Below, piece after piece: positions 1 through 10,846 of a stretch of 64,000 bases of DNA. A model generated the notes under the pieces. It was not told the DNA's origin. It did not search any database and saw only the letters and a program-made list of their open reading frames with translations. The first letter of the stretch is position 1. Each line of letters begins with the position of its first letter. The position numbers were made by a program, and so were the translations under genes. The DNA lies in contig WHVY01000011.1 of NCBI GenBank assembly GCA_022266195.1, positions 186,001-250,000 of the forward strand, given 5' to 3'. This DNA comes from Tetranychus cinnabarinus. Lineage: Eukaryota; Arthropoda; Arachnida; Trombidiformes; Tetranychidae.

Positions 1-2
1 AT

Positions 3-254
3 ATATTTATAGCTTCAACTTTTAACAGTCATTTAAATGGCAGATTAAATGTTGGACAAAATGAAGGTCAATCGATGAATTTACGTTATCAGACAGAGTT
101 AACAGTAGATATAATCAAAGCTCCGTTCGATGATCACTGGGTGAAATCACTAAAAGCAAACTCTAATCTTATTGAACCTCTTCAACTGATCAATAGTATT
201 TCGATGCTCATGCATAAAAATGTCAGAAATACAAACGATTGCATAGACACTTGA
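3..254 (+). CDS. Possible 3' coding end of an upstream gene (partial)
   Basis: An 84-codon frame is open from the left window edge to a TGA at 252-254. A canonical AATAAA lies at 401-406, so the stretch reads like the last coding exon and 3' UTR of a plus-strand gene that begins outside the window. The predicted peptide is polar and of ordinary composition (it includes the short stretch APFDDHWVKS) and has no membrane segment or motif that I recognise. The opposite strand also has a short hydrophobic ORF here, so coding status and strand are uncertain. No function is proposed. Confidence 0.35.
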   Translation: MFIASTFNSHLNGRLNVGQNEGQSMNLRYQTELTVDIIKAPFDDHWVKSLKANSNLIEPLQLINSISMLMHKNVRNTNDCIDT

Positions 255-619
255 TGAAACTACGCAAGAGATAATTAGTGAAAAAGTAAATGAAAAGAAG
301 CATGAAAACCGGTTGTTTTTGTTTTTATTCAATGTAACGTGTTGCTCATGTTTGAAATGCTTTCGGATGTAACCAATATTTTTGCAACAAATAAGCCCAA
401 AATAAAACTTTGTTTACATTGTATTATATTAATAAGAGGTGTGATCTTATTTCAATGAAACAGGTTATGTTGACTGATAAATTCATTGATTAATTCTTTA
501 AAACTCTGCCATTTGAGCATTTATTAGTTAGTCTTTCAATTGTGCCCTTTCAATTTGAATCAGACTGAATAATATCGCTGGAATTATGAACTATTGTCCT
601 TATTGATTCAACTCTTAAT
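255..619. other. Intergenic: 3' UTR of the upstream gene and P450 upstream region
   Basis: Apart from the AATAAA at 401-406 nothing specific is visible. The segment is AT-rich and has no long open frame in keeping with its neighbours. The P450 promoter should lie in the right half. Confidence 0.5.
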
Positions 620-2452
620 ATGTCAGGTTTATTGCATGATAATGTGATCTCTGTTAATCAATTTATTGTTAAGTTAATTGGGATAACAATTATTTACTAT
701 TTGTTCACAAAAATTGTTTATTTTTTTAAATCGTTTAATCGTTTTCATCGTTTTCCTTCTGAACCAAGTTCCTTTCTATTTGGCCATGCGCTCAAATTTA
801 TACCTTCAAAAGCGTCTACTTTTATTGGTAAGCATTAAATGCTTTTTATTTGTCATGAACGGGTTAAAATGTGATGAATCAAGCTGTTTAATCTCACATT
901 TCCATTCAATATTCCAAATCTTTATTTGCCAACAATTAATTTCTATTTTTCTTAATTCCAATTCTAGAGAAACTTACACAATTCATTGAACGCAATGTAA
1001 AAGCTAATCGAGATAAATCGGGTTTATTTGCCATCTGGATCACCTGGAAACCAATGATTTGTTGCTGTAGTCACCAGGCAATCGAGGTAACTATTAAATT
1101 CACTAGAATATTTATGCAAATGCAATTCGTGCATCTATTAATATAAAAATATGTTTCATCTTGACTTTCTGTCTTTCAATTCTCAATTCAATGACTTCTC
1201 TATGATTCAATGTTATCCTTTATTATTTGAATTGCAGGCTGTAATGTCAAAGACCAACATTACTAAACCCAGTTTTTACAAATTTTTTGGCCTAAAAGAT
1301 GGTTTAGTTACTTCGAATCCCACCAAATGGAAACTGCGCCGTAAAATGGTTGAGCCATTCTTTGTCAGCAAACAACAAAAACTTTTCATCAATACAATGA
1401 ACCATGTATTTGATAAACTGGTTAACCAAACTTTAGTGGAACTATCGATTCGGGGTCAGCCGGTTAACCTTCATAGTTATATTCATCAATCAATGCTTGA
1501 CATTATTATTAATGCGACTTTGCATATTCCAATGGAAAGTCGCAAAAGTGAAAAGAAACATATAATTGATACTATTGATTTGATAGAAAAGGCTGCATAT
1601 GGTCGCATTTTCAACCCCGTCTTGTGGTTTAATTCAATCTTCAGTTCAACTAAACTGGGTAAAAAGTTCATTAAAGACACAAATATCTTTTACGACTTTT
1701 TAACCACTCAAATCAACTCTAAATTAGACAACAATTCAAACGTAATTGAAAGTAGATCACAAGAATCATTGCCATGTGATCTAGTCTCATTACTGATGCA
1801 AACAAGTGGAGGTGATATTGATATAAATGGAATTAACGAAGAATTGGTAACCATTATCTGTGCTGGTCATGAAACAACATCAGTTTCTTTGAATTGGACT
1901 CTGTTTGTATTAGGTAACTGTCAAGATGTGCAGGAAAAACTGTATCGTGAAATATCAAGCGTATTTCATGAGAGTGGCCAAATGAATGATTTGGAAAAGG
2001 TCAACCAATGCCATTACCTCGATATGTGTTTGAGGGAATCACTGAGACTTTATCCTCCAATCGCATATGTTTTCCGTGATCTCGATGAAGATGCGTCTAT
2101 TAACAAAGACTATACCATACCCAAAGGAACCACTGTTTTAATTAACATTTTATCAGTTCATCGTGATCCACAAGTTTACCCAAATCCTGATGATTACATT
2201 CCAGAAAGATTCGATAATACAAATAAAAACAATATACCGAAAGGATCTTTCTTGCCATTTGGTTTTAGTCCAAGAAACTGCGTTGGATACCGATTCGCGT
2301 TAATCGAGATGAAGATTTTCATCCTTCACATTTTGCGACGATTCAGAGTTGAATCAACTAAAAAACTCGAGGATGTTCAGTATATTGTTGAATTTGCGCT
2401 TAAACCTACAAGACCATTAGACTTTATTTTGCACGAAAGATCAACCCAGTAG
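620..2452 (+). CDS. Cytochrome P450, CYP4-clan-like, microsomal monooxygenase
   Basis: Three coding exons (620-827, 968-1086, 1238-2452) join in phase to give 513 residues, the usual length for a microsomal P450. The N-terminus has a hydrophobic membrane anchor (about residues 15-35). The I-helix oxygen-activation motif AGHETT is at about 318-323, the ExxR motif (ESLR) at about 376, the PERF-type motif follows, and the heme loop FGFSPRNCVG spans about 450-459 with the axial cysteine near 457. All signature residues are intact, so the enzyme should be active. The WKLRRK segment in the C-helix region and overall layout resemble CYP4-clan enzymes, but the longer CYP4 acidic I-helix signature is not seen, so the family is left open. 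The substrate is unknown; arthropod members often oxidise lipids or xenobiotics. An AATAAA lies about 100 bp after the stop. Confidence 0.93.
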
Positions 2453-3210
2453 AATTACTGAAACTAAAAGTTATCCTTGATTATCATTTAATTACGTGCC
2501 ATGCTCTTCCCCGTTTTGAAAATGTATATTTTTCATCAAATATTTTTATTAATAAATGTCATTTTTTCCTTATTTTGATTTCTGATTAGATGCTTAAATA
2601 GCAAAATCTGTTAATGAAATTGGAGAAGTAATCTTTATACTGATTATAATTGCATTCATTCTATCCTGGTTAAAATGGCTCTTGTACACTTATTTGTAAA
2701 ATGCTTGCATGATGTTCAAATAATAAATGATTGTGTTGAATTTTTGTTGAAGAATTGATGTTGAGTAGTTTACTCTTGAAATGATCAATAACTTTAGTCT
2801 AATAAATTGATAGTCGACCGAATTTGCTTCAAAACTAAATCAAATGAATCTTATGTAAACGGGTATAAAACTTGACTTTAACAATATCCATTTTAGATAC
2901 AGAATCTGATGCCAATATCATCAGGTTCAAGGGGACTGGAGTTTATATCAGACATGATGACTTTCAGAGAACCATTGTCTTACAGAATCAAGATAGCATT
3001 GTAAGTTTTAATGATAGTAGCTACTTGTTTTTACAATGCTTCTGGTTTCTTTCAACAATTAAAGGCGTTTTTGTAAATCAACCAAATTAATCTAATAATT
3101 TTTCCACATGAAATTAAGATTGAAATTAGAATAAGTATCAGGACAAAATTGGAATTCACTACTTTAAAAACGTCTTTTGTTGAATTAAATTGAATCACTA
3201 CCAAAGGATA
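2453..3210. other. Intergenic region containing an orphan exon
   Basis: Contains the P450 3' UTR and an isolated exon-like segment (annotated separately at 2897-3000). Otherwise it is AT-rich sequence without recognisable features. Confidence 0.5.
2897..3000 (+). pseudogene. Orphan exon-like relic next to the apple-domain gene
   Basis: A 104-nt open segment is bounded by a good acceptor (ATTTTAG) and a consensus donor (GTAAGT). It would enter in phase 1 and leave in phase 0, encoding 34 residues beginning ESDANIIRFKG after the split codon. Exons of the neighbouring gene at 3211-8082 have similar style, including one that starts HESDTFEG. The exit phase does not match the next available exon at 3321, which needs phase 1, and no start exon is seen upstream. 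I infer that it is a leftover from a duplicated, decayed relative of the downstream gene. An unrecognised alternative exon is also possible. Confidence 0.45.
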
Positions 3211-6200
3211 ATGATTTTGTTACCAGTTATTGCATTGATTCAATTGTTCATCTGCAATGCTAGTAAGTACTTAATTAAGCTTGATCATCAAGAAAATTGA
3301 TTTGAATTAAACATTAACAGATTGCTTCATGGACTGGCCATTATTCTCACGGCTTTCTCAAAATGCGATATTTCATGCAACATTCACTGATGAGGTAAGT
3401 TGCCTTTTACATCTCTTGACAGATACTCAATTCATTTCATATATTCTTATTAACGGAAAAAAATTTCTCAAATTATGTGAATCAAATATGAAAGGACACG
3501 GGAGATGTATTTTTTGTCAAGGAATACATTATTGAAACTGGTGTTTTAACGAGCAAAATTGAAGTTACATCAAAACGTGGGAAGGCTGAAGTTTATTACA
3601 GTGACGATGGCTTAAACGGTTTGGGGGAATATCAGCGTTTGGTTATTCAAGGTAAGATCGCTTTACCCTTAGGTAATTTCTAGTTAAATATAACACTTGC
3701 CAGTAAAACCTCAGCATGAATTTCATGTTATTCATAGAAAATTTTAAACTTGTTAGATCTCTAGCAAAATATAAAATCATATCAAGTTAACGATCAAACT
3801 GGCAAAGTAGCATTGAAAGTTTGCATTAAAAGCAGGTTATTGCATAAGTTCAGAAGTTATTCAATCCAGATTGAAACCCATTTTTTCAGTTATTTGAAAC
3901 TCCAGTTAAACAATGAATTACAAAAATGACAAAATCTGTTTCGATTGAATAACTTGAGAGTACTGATTATGATAGTATGGTGAAAATCCTGAAAAATATC
4001 CGCATTAAAAATGATCTCGAAAAGTTCTAAACATATAAACAAGAATGGACGTAAAAACGGTTTAAAAGCTTGCTATTATGATCAGTTCTTTTTTTCGTTA
4101 TCGAGTCACGATACGGTCAATTGAAGGCGGACCAATTCAAAATGAAACAATTTTTTTTGATACTTGCATGCCTAGTCTTGGGTTACGATGAGCATGAAAA
4201 GTAAGTGTATAAACCATTATCGACGGACTACTTTCTGTTATTAAATATGCATCTGAGACAATTCAATATTACTCAAGATAATAATTTGTAACTCGACTTT
4301 GCCATATCATCCGAAATGAAGTTTGGGGTCATTAAACTGCCTTTAGTCTTGATCAACGAGACGAGATTTTTCAGTTTAAATGCGTTTTCCAATGTAAATT
4401 GGGTATTTGTAACCTGAATTTGCCCGTATTCAATCTAAATTAGTAACTGATTCGATCTCATGTCTATTTCTACATGGGTATACTTTTAGTTTTAAAAGTA
4501 AAGGCATTTCAGTAAAAAGTCAGAAATGGAAAATTAAATCAATGAAATAAAACATTGCTTAACGCGTTTACTTACAAGACTAGTTTTCATGAAAACATTT
4601 TACTCATCAGAATAAAATTTTAGCATCGAATCATAATAAATAAATTCAGTGACATACATTTTTCTGTCTTTTCTTAAAAATAGATGGACGATGTGATATC
4701 TACACTTACAACATCTTTTGGGACCAAAAGCTACTGGACACTGAAAAACCATTGACAAATCTCGTCTTATTACTTGGTCCATCACTACTGTATCGTATCA
4801 ATGACCAAGAGCCCGACTGGGTAATTCACTTCAATCTCAACTTTTGCTCGATTCTTTGAACTAATAGAAATATTTATATATTGCAATAGGAACAAGGAAA
4901 GGATCAAAATGTTAGAGGAGTTCTTTTGAGATCTGTTCGTGCAAGGATTGACAGCAATATCAACGTTACTTATTACTACAAATGTATCACATTCTGAATC
5001 CATTCAAGTTCAATTGTTATAATCTTGTTCTCGTTTCTACTTTAGCACTTGGCCACGACGACAGTAATGATCTTGAGAAACCGAGGAGAATAGTTCTTGA
5101 AGGTGTTGATCCATTGGGTTCAATAAAAGCAAAAGATGAGAAACTTATTATAGATTTGCATTTGCAACTAGAAACTTACGATTCACTTGAAAAACTTGTT
5201 GAGGTTGTTTGATATTAATGTCGCAAAAATTGCACTAGTTCTGATTATTTTTTGCTTCTTTTATCAGGTCACTCCTGGAATCGGGTGTCCAATTTACTTA
5301 TCAAAGGCAAGACCATTTCCTAAACTTAAAACCCGTCGTATTTCAATGATCATTCAAGAAACAATCAATGGAGTATCAAAATCATCAACTAAAGAAGAGG
5401 TTAATATTGTGCTATTTCCATGGATCAATCTATCTTAACACTAATATTTTACGATTTTACGCAGTTCTATGTGAATGAAGATGAAGCCATTTTGCATCAT
5501 ATATCGCCATCCTCTGGAATTAATGCAGTTTATGATTACAATTTGGGTTTAGCTTATACATTGAAAGACTCTAAATGTTCAATATCGCCCCTTGGTGATA
5601 AAGCTCCCTGGTTGAATGAGAAAAGTCATCTGAGCTTGGATCATTTCCTCTGGTTGAATGTTCCTCTTAAATATTTGGGTCAAATTTATCTTGTAAGTTT
5701 GATGTAGATCTTAACCTAACTATTAACTACCTGCTGATCAATATTGCCATTATTTTATTACCTTTAGGACTATCAGTCTAAATATGTTGTTAAAGCTTGG
5801 GAAGCAGTTGAATACAATTTGACTCTTAATGGTGTTCAATATGACAAAGTAGTGACTACTTTATATTTTGTTGATGCGGTACGAATCAAATTAACATATT
5901 ATGCATTGTTCATCAATTTTAATATCATTTTTTAATCATTTGTAGCATGAAAGTGATACATTTGAAGGATATAATCTTGTTGGTGCTGATAGAAACTGTT
6001 ACACTCGAAATTCAAAGGTAAGTTTCTCTGTGAATTCTTTTGACTAAGTCTATTAATCATCAAATCAATGCATTAATTTCAATGGCATTTCAATTTTGCT
6101 TATTAACAGAATGGTTATACTCTTGTTCAAGTAATAAATCGAAAGTTCTACGACACGAAGGCAGTTATATTGGATACCGATTCCACTGGAAAATTTCCGT

Positions 6201-8082
6201 TGGATCAATGTTTCCCTGATCTTAATTCAAAGGTTACATTGGCATACCATTTGAAGTACATTGGCAAGTTGAAAGCTTTGATTTGATTTTACTTTACTTT
6301 GCGATTGCAGCGTTTTTGTCTTAAACAACTGCAATTGAATCACATATTTAACCATTTTCGTTACTCTTGCAGAGAAAGTTGAGAGAACTGAAAGTTTTCT
6401 TTACCAATTTCGGCAAAACTTTAAGAACCAAATATTAATAAACCATAAAATTTCGCCGCTAAGAGTTTTGAACATTGATTTCGTTTTCAACTCTCAAGAT
6501 ATCGTCGTTTATGTAACATTTTCAGACACACCGAAAATTGAAGGCAAGTGCTGGAGATGCAACTTCATAAACAAATTATTTTTAATCAATCAAATTATTC
6601 TTTCGTCTTAGATTCGTTAAAAAAGGAAAAAATGACCATAAACTCTAATTACCTTAAAAAGTTTGCAACTTATTCTTTCGAAAGTGAAAATGAATGCTTA
6701 CAATTTCAAGGCAAGATGATCGGGAAAATCAGGCAAGTTTATTGTTTACTGCTGATTTTATTTGGATAAGTCGTATAATCTACTAATGTATTTGTTTACA
6801 GAAAAGTTATTTATTGTAATATACCTGGATCGTCTAGTAAATGTTATCGAATTGAAAAAGAAGACAAAATTATTGAAGACAAAATAAATGGTTACAATTG
6901 CTCAATTTTTGATGTACCTTTGGATAATCTGAATCGCATTGATCAAGAGCTTCAATTGAAACAAATTTATCCACAAATGATCAAGAAGAATATTAAATCC
7001 ATTGAATTGGCCAAGAATACATTCAAAATTATTAAAGTGATTGATGTAACGAAAAGCGATGAGGCAACTGGTCTAATGCCATTCACGCTGTCACACACTC
7101 AAGCCAAATTGAATGATCTCAATGGAGCGACACAACTAATCAATGGCAAGAATCTTGGTGATTGTTACAGATCCTGTGTTCGAGCTGGTCAATCTCTTTG
7201 TCAATCATTTTCATTCTGTGAACATCCAGACCGATTTTTTTGCATGGCAACAAATACTTTGTCAGATCAGCTCACTTCAGATGATATTGTCAAAGATTAT
7301 AGCTGTAATATTTATTCAAAAAATTATTTGTTGGACTATTTTAAGATTAGAGAACGAAGATTCAGGATTTCGCCATCCATTGCACAGAAAATGCCTCTTC
7401 AAACTTGTGCAGCTTCATGTCATTCTACAAATGATTGTTATTCATTCCAATACTGCAAAGGATTGTGCACCTTCGCAGGCTATTATACAGATTCTAGTAC
7501 CCAACATTATACTGATTGTGATATTTATTCTCGTAAGTAATTAAGTCGATTCATTGCATCACTCCTATCTCTTGATTGCTCAGTAAAATCATCATTGTTT
7601 CACTTGTTTCAGCTAAAAAGTCTCATTTATATCGGATGACTGGTCATCAAATTTCAACTGAAACAATTCACACAGAAATTAATCTGAATATGGATCAATG
7701 CGCTTCTCTCTGTTATGACTGGAAAGCAGGCGACGAAACTTGTCAATCATTTGGATATTGTTTCGAAGGAGAAACACCGAGCACTTGTTTTCTATCTAAG
7801 CATGCAGCTAATGATGATAGAACCACAATAGTCGATAATTCAACCTGCTACACTTATGAGTTAACGAGCATTGATAGATATGCTAATAACCAAAATATCG
7901 CCAAAGCATCGCGAAACTTGACGAGTGGTCAAGCAGTTGGCATCGTTTTGAGTTTGGCATTCGTTGGGTTAGTTGTTGGACTCTTAACTCAAAAATTAGC
8001 CTTAAAAATTAAATGGAACAAAAAATTTCAAAATTTTAATCAATTTTCATGGTCGAGACAATCTGATGTTGATGACAATTAA
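3211..8082 (+). CDS. Large single-pass membrane protein with apple/PAN-like cysteine modules, 15 exons
   Basis: Fifteen exons join with matching phases: 3211-3262, 3321-3394, 3495-3651, 4684-4820, 4890-4983, 5046-5203, 5268-5399, 5465-5692, 5768-5878, 5946-6017, 6110-6263, 6373-6543, 6612-6732, 6802-7532 and 7613-8082. The product is about 953 residues. It begins with a signal peptide (MILLPVIALIQLFICNA). A long extracellular part of unknown fold follows, then cysteine-rich modules coded by the last two exons with repeated CQSF.FC-type motifs typical of apple/PAN domains. A transmembrane helix (about GIVLSLAFVGLVVGLL) and a short basic then acidic cytoplasmic tail end the protein. Introns 11, 12 and 13 all use GC donors (GCAAGT). 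The 1-kb third intron holds a separate signal-peptide exon. An AATAAA is at 8097-8102. I do not recognise the family; an adhesion or secreted-ligand receptor role would be a guess. The join 3651/4684 is the least certain. Confidence 0.8.
4142..4200 (+). other. Signal-peptide exon inside an intron (alternative or relic first exon)
   Basis: An ATG in fair context opens a hydrophobic 19-codon leader (MKQFFLILACLVLGYDEHE) ending at a consensus GTAAGT donor in phase 2. It lies inside intron 3 of the apple-domain gene. The next exon at 4684 needs phase 1, so a direct join would break the frame. It may be a relic first exon of a decayed tandem copy, or an alternative start that uses an exon I could not find. 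Confidence 0.4.
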
Positions 8083-8102
8083 TGGATAAATCACTAAATA
8101 AA

Positions 8103-8980
8103 GTTAATTCTTGTTAACCAAATCTCATTTAAAACATCAAAAGATGAATTCATTAACCTTTATCAAATTGGAAAAAAATATTACTGAAAATGGCCAATGA
8201 AAGATGAATAAATATTTAGGAATAATATTTAGGTATTTGACTTGTTCATCATGAATAACGTCCGAGTCCAGCATTTAAAGTTATTCTTCTCCATTCTTCT
8301 TTCCTAACAAATATTAACATACAGTAATCAAATTCTGGTCCAACTGCTAAAGTTGTTCATTTACATTGTAGCTATTTTTACGATACATTTTCTCATTCCG
8401 ACTGAGCATTTTCTGACTTTGCACTTTGGCTTATTTTTCACAAAGATTTGAACAAATAATGATCAAATTATGTAACTTTGATAATTTGGGTTCAATCGCC
8501 ATTGAATTTTAATTTTTGGTTTAAATTTTGTATAAATATTATACAAGATGTTATTTGATTAGTTAAAATCAAAGTGCCATTTAAGGAACATTGACTGAAA
8601 GTTTGCAATCCTCTGCTTATGGTAAAAATAAGAAAGAATGTGTCCGACTACTGAAATAATCAAACTGGTGCGATAATTAATCAACCATTTTTGCTTAAAA
8701 AACGAATTATAAATAAAATAAAAATTATGATAAATTAAGCACTCCAATCTGATTATTTTGAAACCAAATGTCCAGAAAAAAATGACCTATCTTGGTGGAA
8801 GAAAGATCAACCAATTTACAACAAATGAAAAAGGATGAAGACTGAATTACTAGTCGAAACTGGTCGACGGTCAACTAGCAGTCGACTGAGCTACTAAGAT
8901 GTGGCTCAGCCGAAAACTGTATCGACTCACTCACTCTCTTTATTGGCTAACTACGGCGTCTATGTGAAATAAACAGAACA
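8103..8980. other. Intergenic: apple-domain 3' flank and TPRKB promoter
   Basis: No gene seen. The last 150 bp before TPRKB are less AT-rich and carry several GTCGA-containing motifs between about 8850 and 8930, plausible transcription-factor sites for the TPRKB(-PDCD2) unit. Confidence 0.45.
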
Positions 8981-9638
8981 ATGAGTTTAATTGAAAAATA
9001 CAAGTTGGCTTCTCTTTTCCGTCCTGATGCTGATCAAACTTTTTTTATGATCTATTGTTTATTCAATAATGTTTCCAATACTGAACAGTTGACAGCTGAT
9101 TATGAAACAACAGATATTTGCTTAATTGATCCAAGTTTAATTGTTGATGAGCGTCAGCTTCAAGTAGCTACAGAAACCGCCTTGTTCCATCATCATAGTG
9201 GTAAGGCAAAGACTCGTAATTTAAACACTGAGATACTATTCTGTCTTTCACCAAATAATAATGTGAGTATTAATTAAATTATTGATTTATTGAATCATCT
9301 CTATCATCCTTTATAATTTATGTAAAATTTGAATAATTTACTGATGAAATTGATTGTTTTTTCTAAATATTCAGATATCTTGGTCTTTACAAACCTTTGG
9401 AAGCAAGTCTCAAGACGATCACCTGATTGCCATCAAAGTTGTGGAAGAGGAAAGACTTGATAGAAATACAAATCCATTTGGTTTAGTTAATGGCAATCCT
9501 ATTCCTTTCTCTGATCTAAAACATATCACAAATGAATCTAAGGTGCGAGAAATCTACAATATTCCTAGTTTTGTGGTGTCAATAGATCATTTATTGGAAT
9601 CAATTTTAAACAACATCTCAGCTAAACATCTTCTTTGA
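8981..9638 (+). CDS. TPRKB: EKC/KEOPS complex subunit TPRKB (Cgi121 family)
   Basis: Two exons (8981-9262, 9375-9638) join in phase 0 and give 181 residues, close to the usual 175 or so. The conserved core is clear: KAKTRNLNTEI followed by CLSPNNN at the end of exon 1 matches the human KMKTRTLSTEI...LSPNNN region, and exon 2 begins with the conserved segment equivalent to ALKKFGIS. In KEOPS this subunit binds the kinase-like PRPK/Bud32 subunit and helps present tRNA for N6-threonylcarbamoyladenosine synthesis on ANN-decoding tRNAs. PDCD2 starts only 95 bp after its stop on the same strand, and no AATAAA lies between them, so the two may share a transcript. Confidence 0.92.
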
Positions 9639-9647
9639 TTCATTTTG

Positions 9648-9721
9648 GTGAGTATGAGTTTTATCTATCATGCAAAACATTGCTGAAAACGTGCTCAATA
9701 ATTGTTTTCCTCTTGTTTCAG
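9648..9721 (+). other. Intron-like segment between TPRKB and PDCD2
   Basis: Nine bases after the TPRKB stop is a strong donor (G/GTGAGT at 9648), and 12 bases before the PDCD2 ATG is a strong acceptor with a pyrimidine tract (TTTTCCTCTTGTTTCAG, ending 9721). The 74-nt size fits the local intron range. Splicing would join the TPRKB 3' UTR directly to the PDCD2 leader. The acceptor alone could instead serve a PDCD2 5' UTR exon. Confidence 0.5.
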
Positions 9722-9733
9722 TTTTTCAGCAAA

Positions 9734-10846
9734 ATGACCTCCATCCAAAAAATAGCTTTAGGATTTTTGGAGGATCTCAATGAATTATCCATAAAACGTT
9801 TCAAGTGTAAATTTTTTCCTACCAAAGTTGGTGGCAAACCATTGTGGCTCGGTTTATCAGATTTACCTTCTCCTGAGCAGCTTACATGTTTTAAATGTGG
9901 TGTTTCTCTAACCTTTTTGCTTCAAATTTATGTCCCCGGAGAAAGATCCGACGAAACTTTCCATCGGACCTTATTTGTTTTTGCCTGTAATTATGATTCA
10001 TGTGGTGAAGGCTTCAAAGTTTTTCGATGTCAGCTAAGACGTGCTAATACTTTCTATAGTTATTCACCACCCAATTATGATGATTTAAATGACTATCCGG
10101 ATGATCCTAAACCAGAAAAATTCGGAAAACACATTTGTAATCTTTGTGGTGTAGTTGCATCACAACAATGTGGCAAATGTAAATCAGTTTTTTATTGTTG
10201 CCGAGATCACCAAATCATTGATTGGAAAAAGTTCGACCACAAAAAGCTCTGTGGAAAACCAATTGACACGGTGGATAGATTAGAAAATTCATTCTTATTT
10301 CCAGAGTATGAAGTGAGTATCGAAATGGAAGAAAATCTTGCTAAACCAAACACAGAGTCCGACGAAGAAGACGATAATGAAGATGATGTTGAGGAAGACG
10401 AAGAAAATGATGAAAATGAAAAGGGCAAAAAGGAAAATAATCGTAAAAATTTATCCTATTGGTTAGAAAAATATAAACCACAATTACAAGATGAAAATCT
10501 GGATGAATATGTTACAGGAATCGAAGATGATGCTACTTTCAGTCATTTCACTCGAAAGATAAAAGGCTATGAAGATCAAATACTCAGATATTATTATCCA
10601 TCTCCTGATGTGACACCAGAGCCACTTTGGATTTGTAGTGCCAATAAATCATACACCATTCCGAATTGTCCAAATTGTGGAGCTGAACGTATTTTCGAAT
10701 TTCAGATCATGCCGCAACTAATTTATCAATTGAAAGCTTCTTTCGATTTTGGTATACTTGCAGTATATACTTGTAAACAAAATTGTTCAGCAGAAAAAGA
10801 AGGTGCTTATCTCGAAGAATACATTTGGGTTCAGAAATTTGAATAA
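9734..10846 (+). CDS. PDCD2: Programmed cell death protein 2 (PDCD2), MYND-zinc-finger ribosome-biogenesis factor
   Basis: A single exon codes for 370 residues from the ATG at 9734. That start is preferred over an in-frame upstream one at 9635 because the upstream stretch overlaps the TPRKB stop and an intron-like segment. The N-terminal region has the PDCD2 pattern GGKPLWLG and CFKCG. A MYND zinc finger follows at about residues 134-173 (CNLCG...CGKC...FYCC...H..C). An acidic linker of mostly D/E (about 215-235) precedes the PDCD2_C domain with a CPNCG knuckle near the C-terminus. Family members act as dedicated chaperones for ribosomal protein uS5 and support 40S assembly. The stop codon overlaps an AATAAA at 10842-10847, so the 3' UTR may be very short. 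Confidence 0.93.
   Translation: MTSIQKIALGFLEDLNELSIKRFKCKFFPTKVGGKPLWLGLSDLPSPEQLTCFKCGVSLTFLLQIYVPGERSDETFHRTLFVFACNYDSCGEGFKVFRCQLRRANTFYSYSPPNYDDLNDYPDDPKPEKFGKHICNLCGVVASQQCGKCKSVFYCCRDHQIIDWKKFDHKKLCGKPIDTVDRLENSFLFPEYEVSIEMEENLAKPNTESDEEDDNEDDVEEDEENDENEKGKKENNRKNLSYWLEKYKPQLQDENLDEYVTGIEDDATFSHFTRKIKGYEDQILRYYYPSPDVTPEPLWICSANKSYTIPNCPNCGAERIFEFQIMPQLIYQLKASFDFGILAVYTCKQNCSAEKEGAYLEEYIWVQKFE

Noticed and set aside
150..332. Minus-strand 60-codon ORF with a signal-peptide-like start
   Set aside because: Short, ends at once, and no in-frame exon follows before the window edge. The plus strand has a longer edge-open frame with an AATAAA downstream.
9635..9733. Upstream in-frame start for PDCD2 at 9635
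   Set aside because: It overlaps the TPRKB stop codon and crosses an intron-like segment. The ATG at 9734 gives the expected PDCD2 N-terminus.
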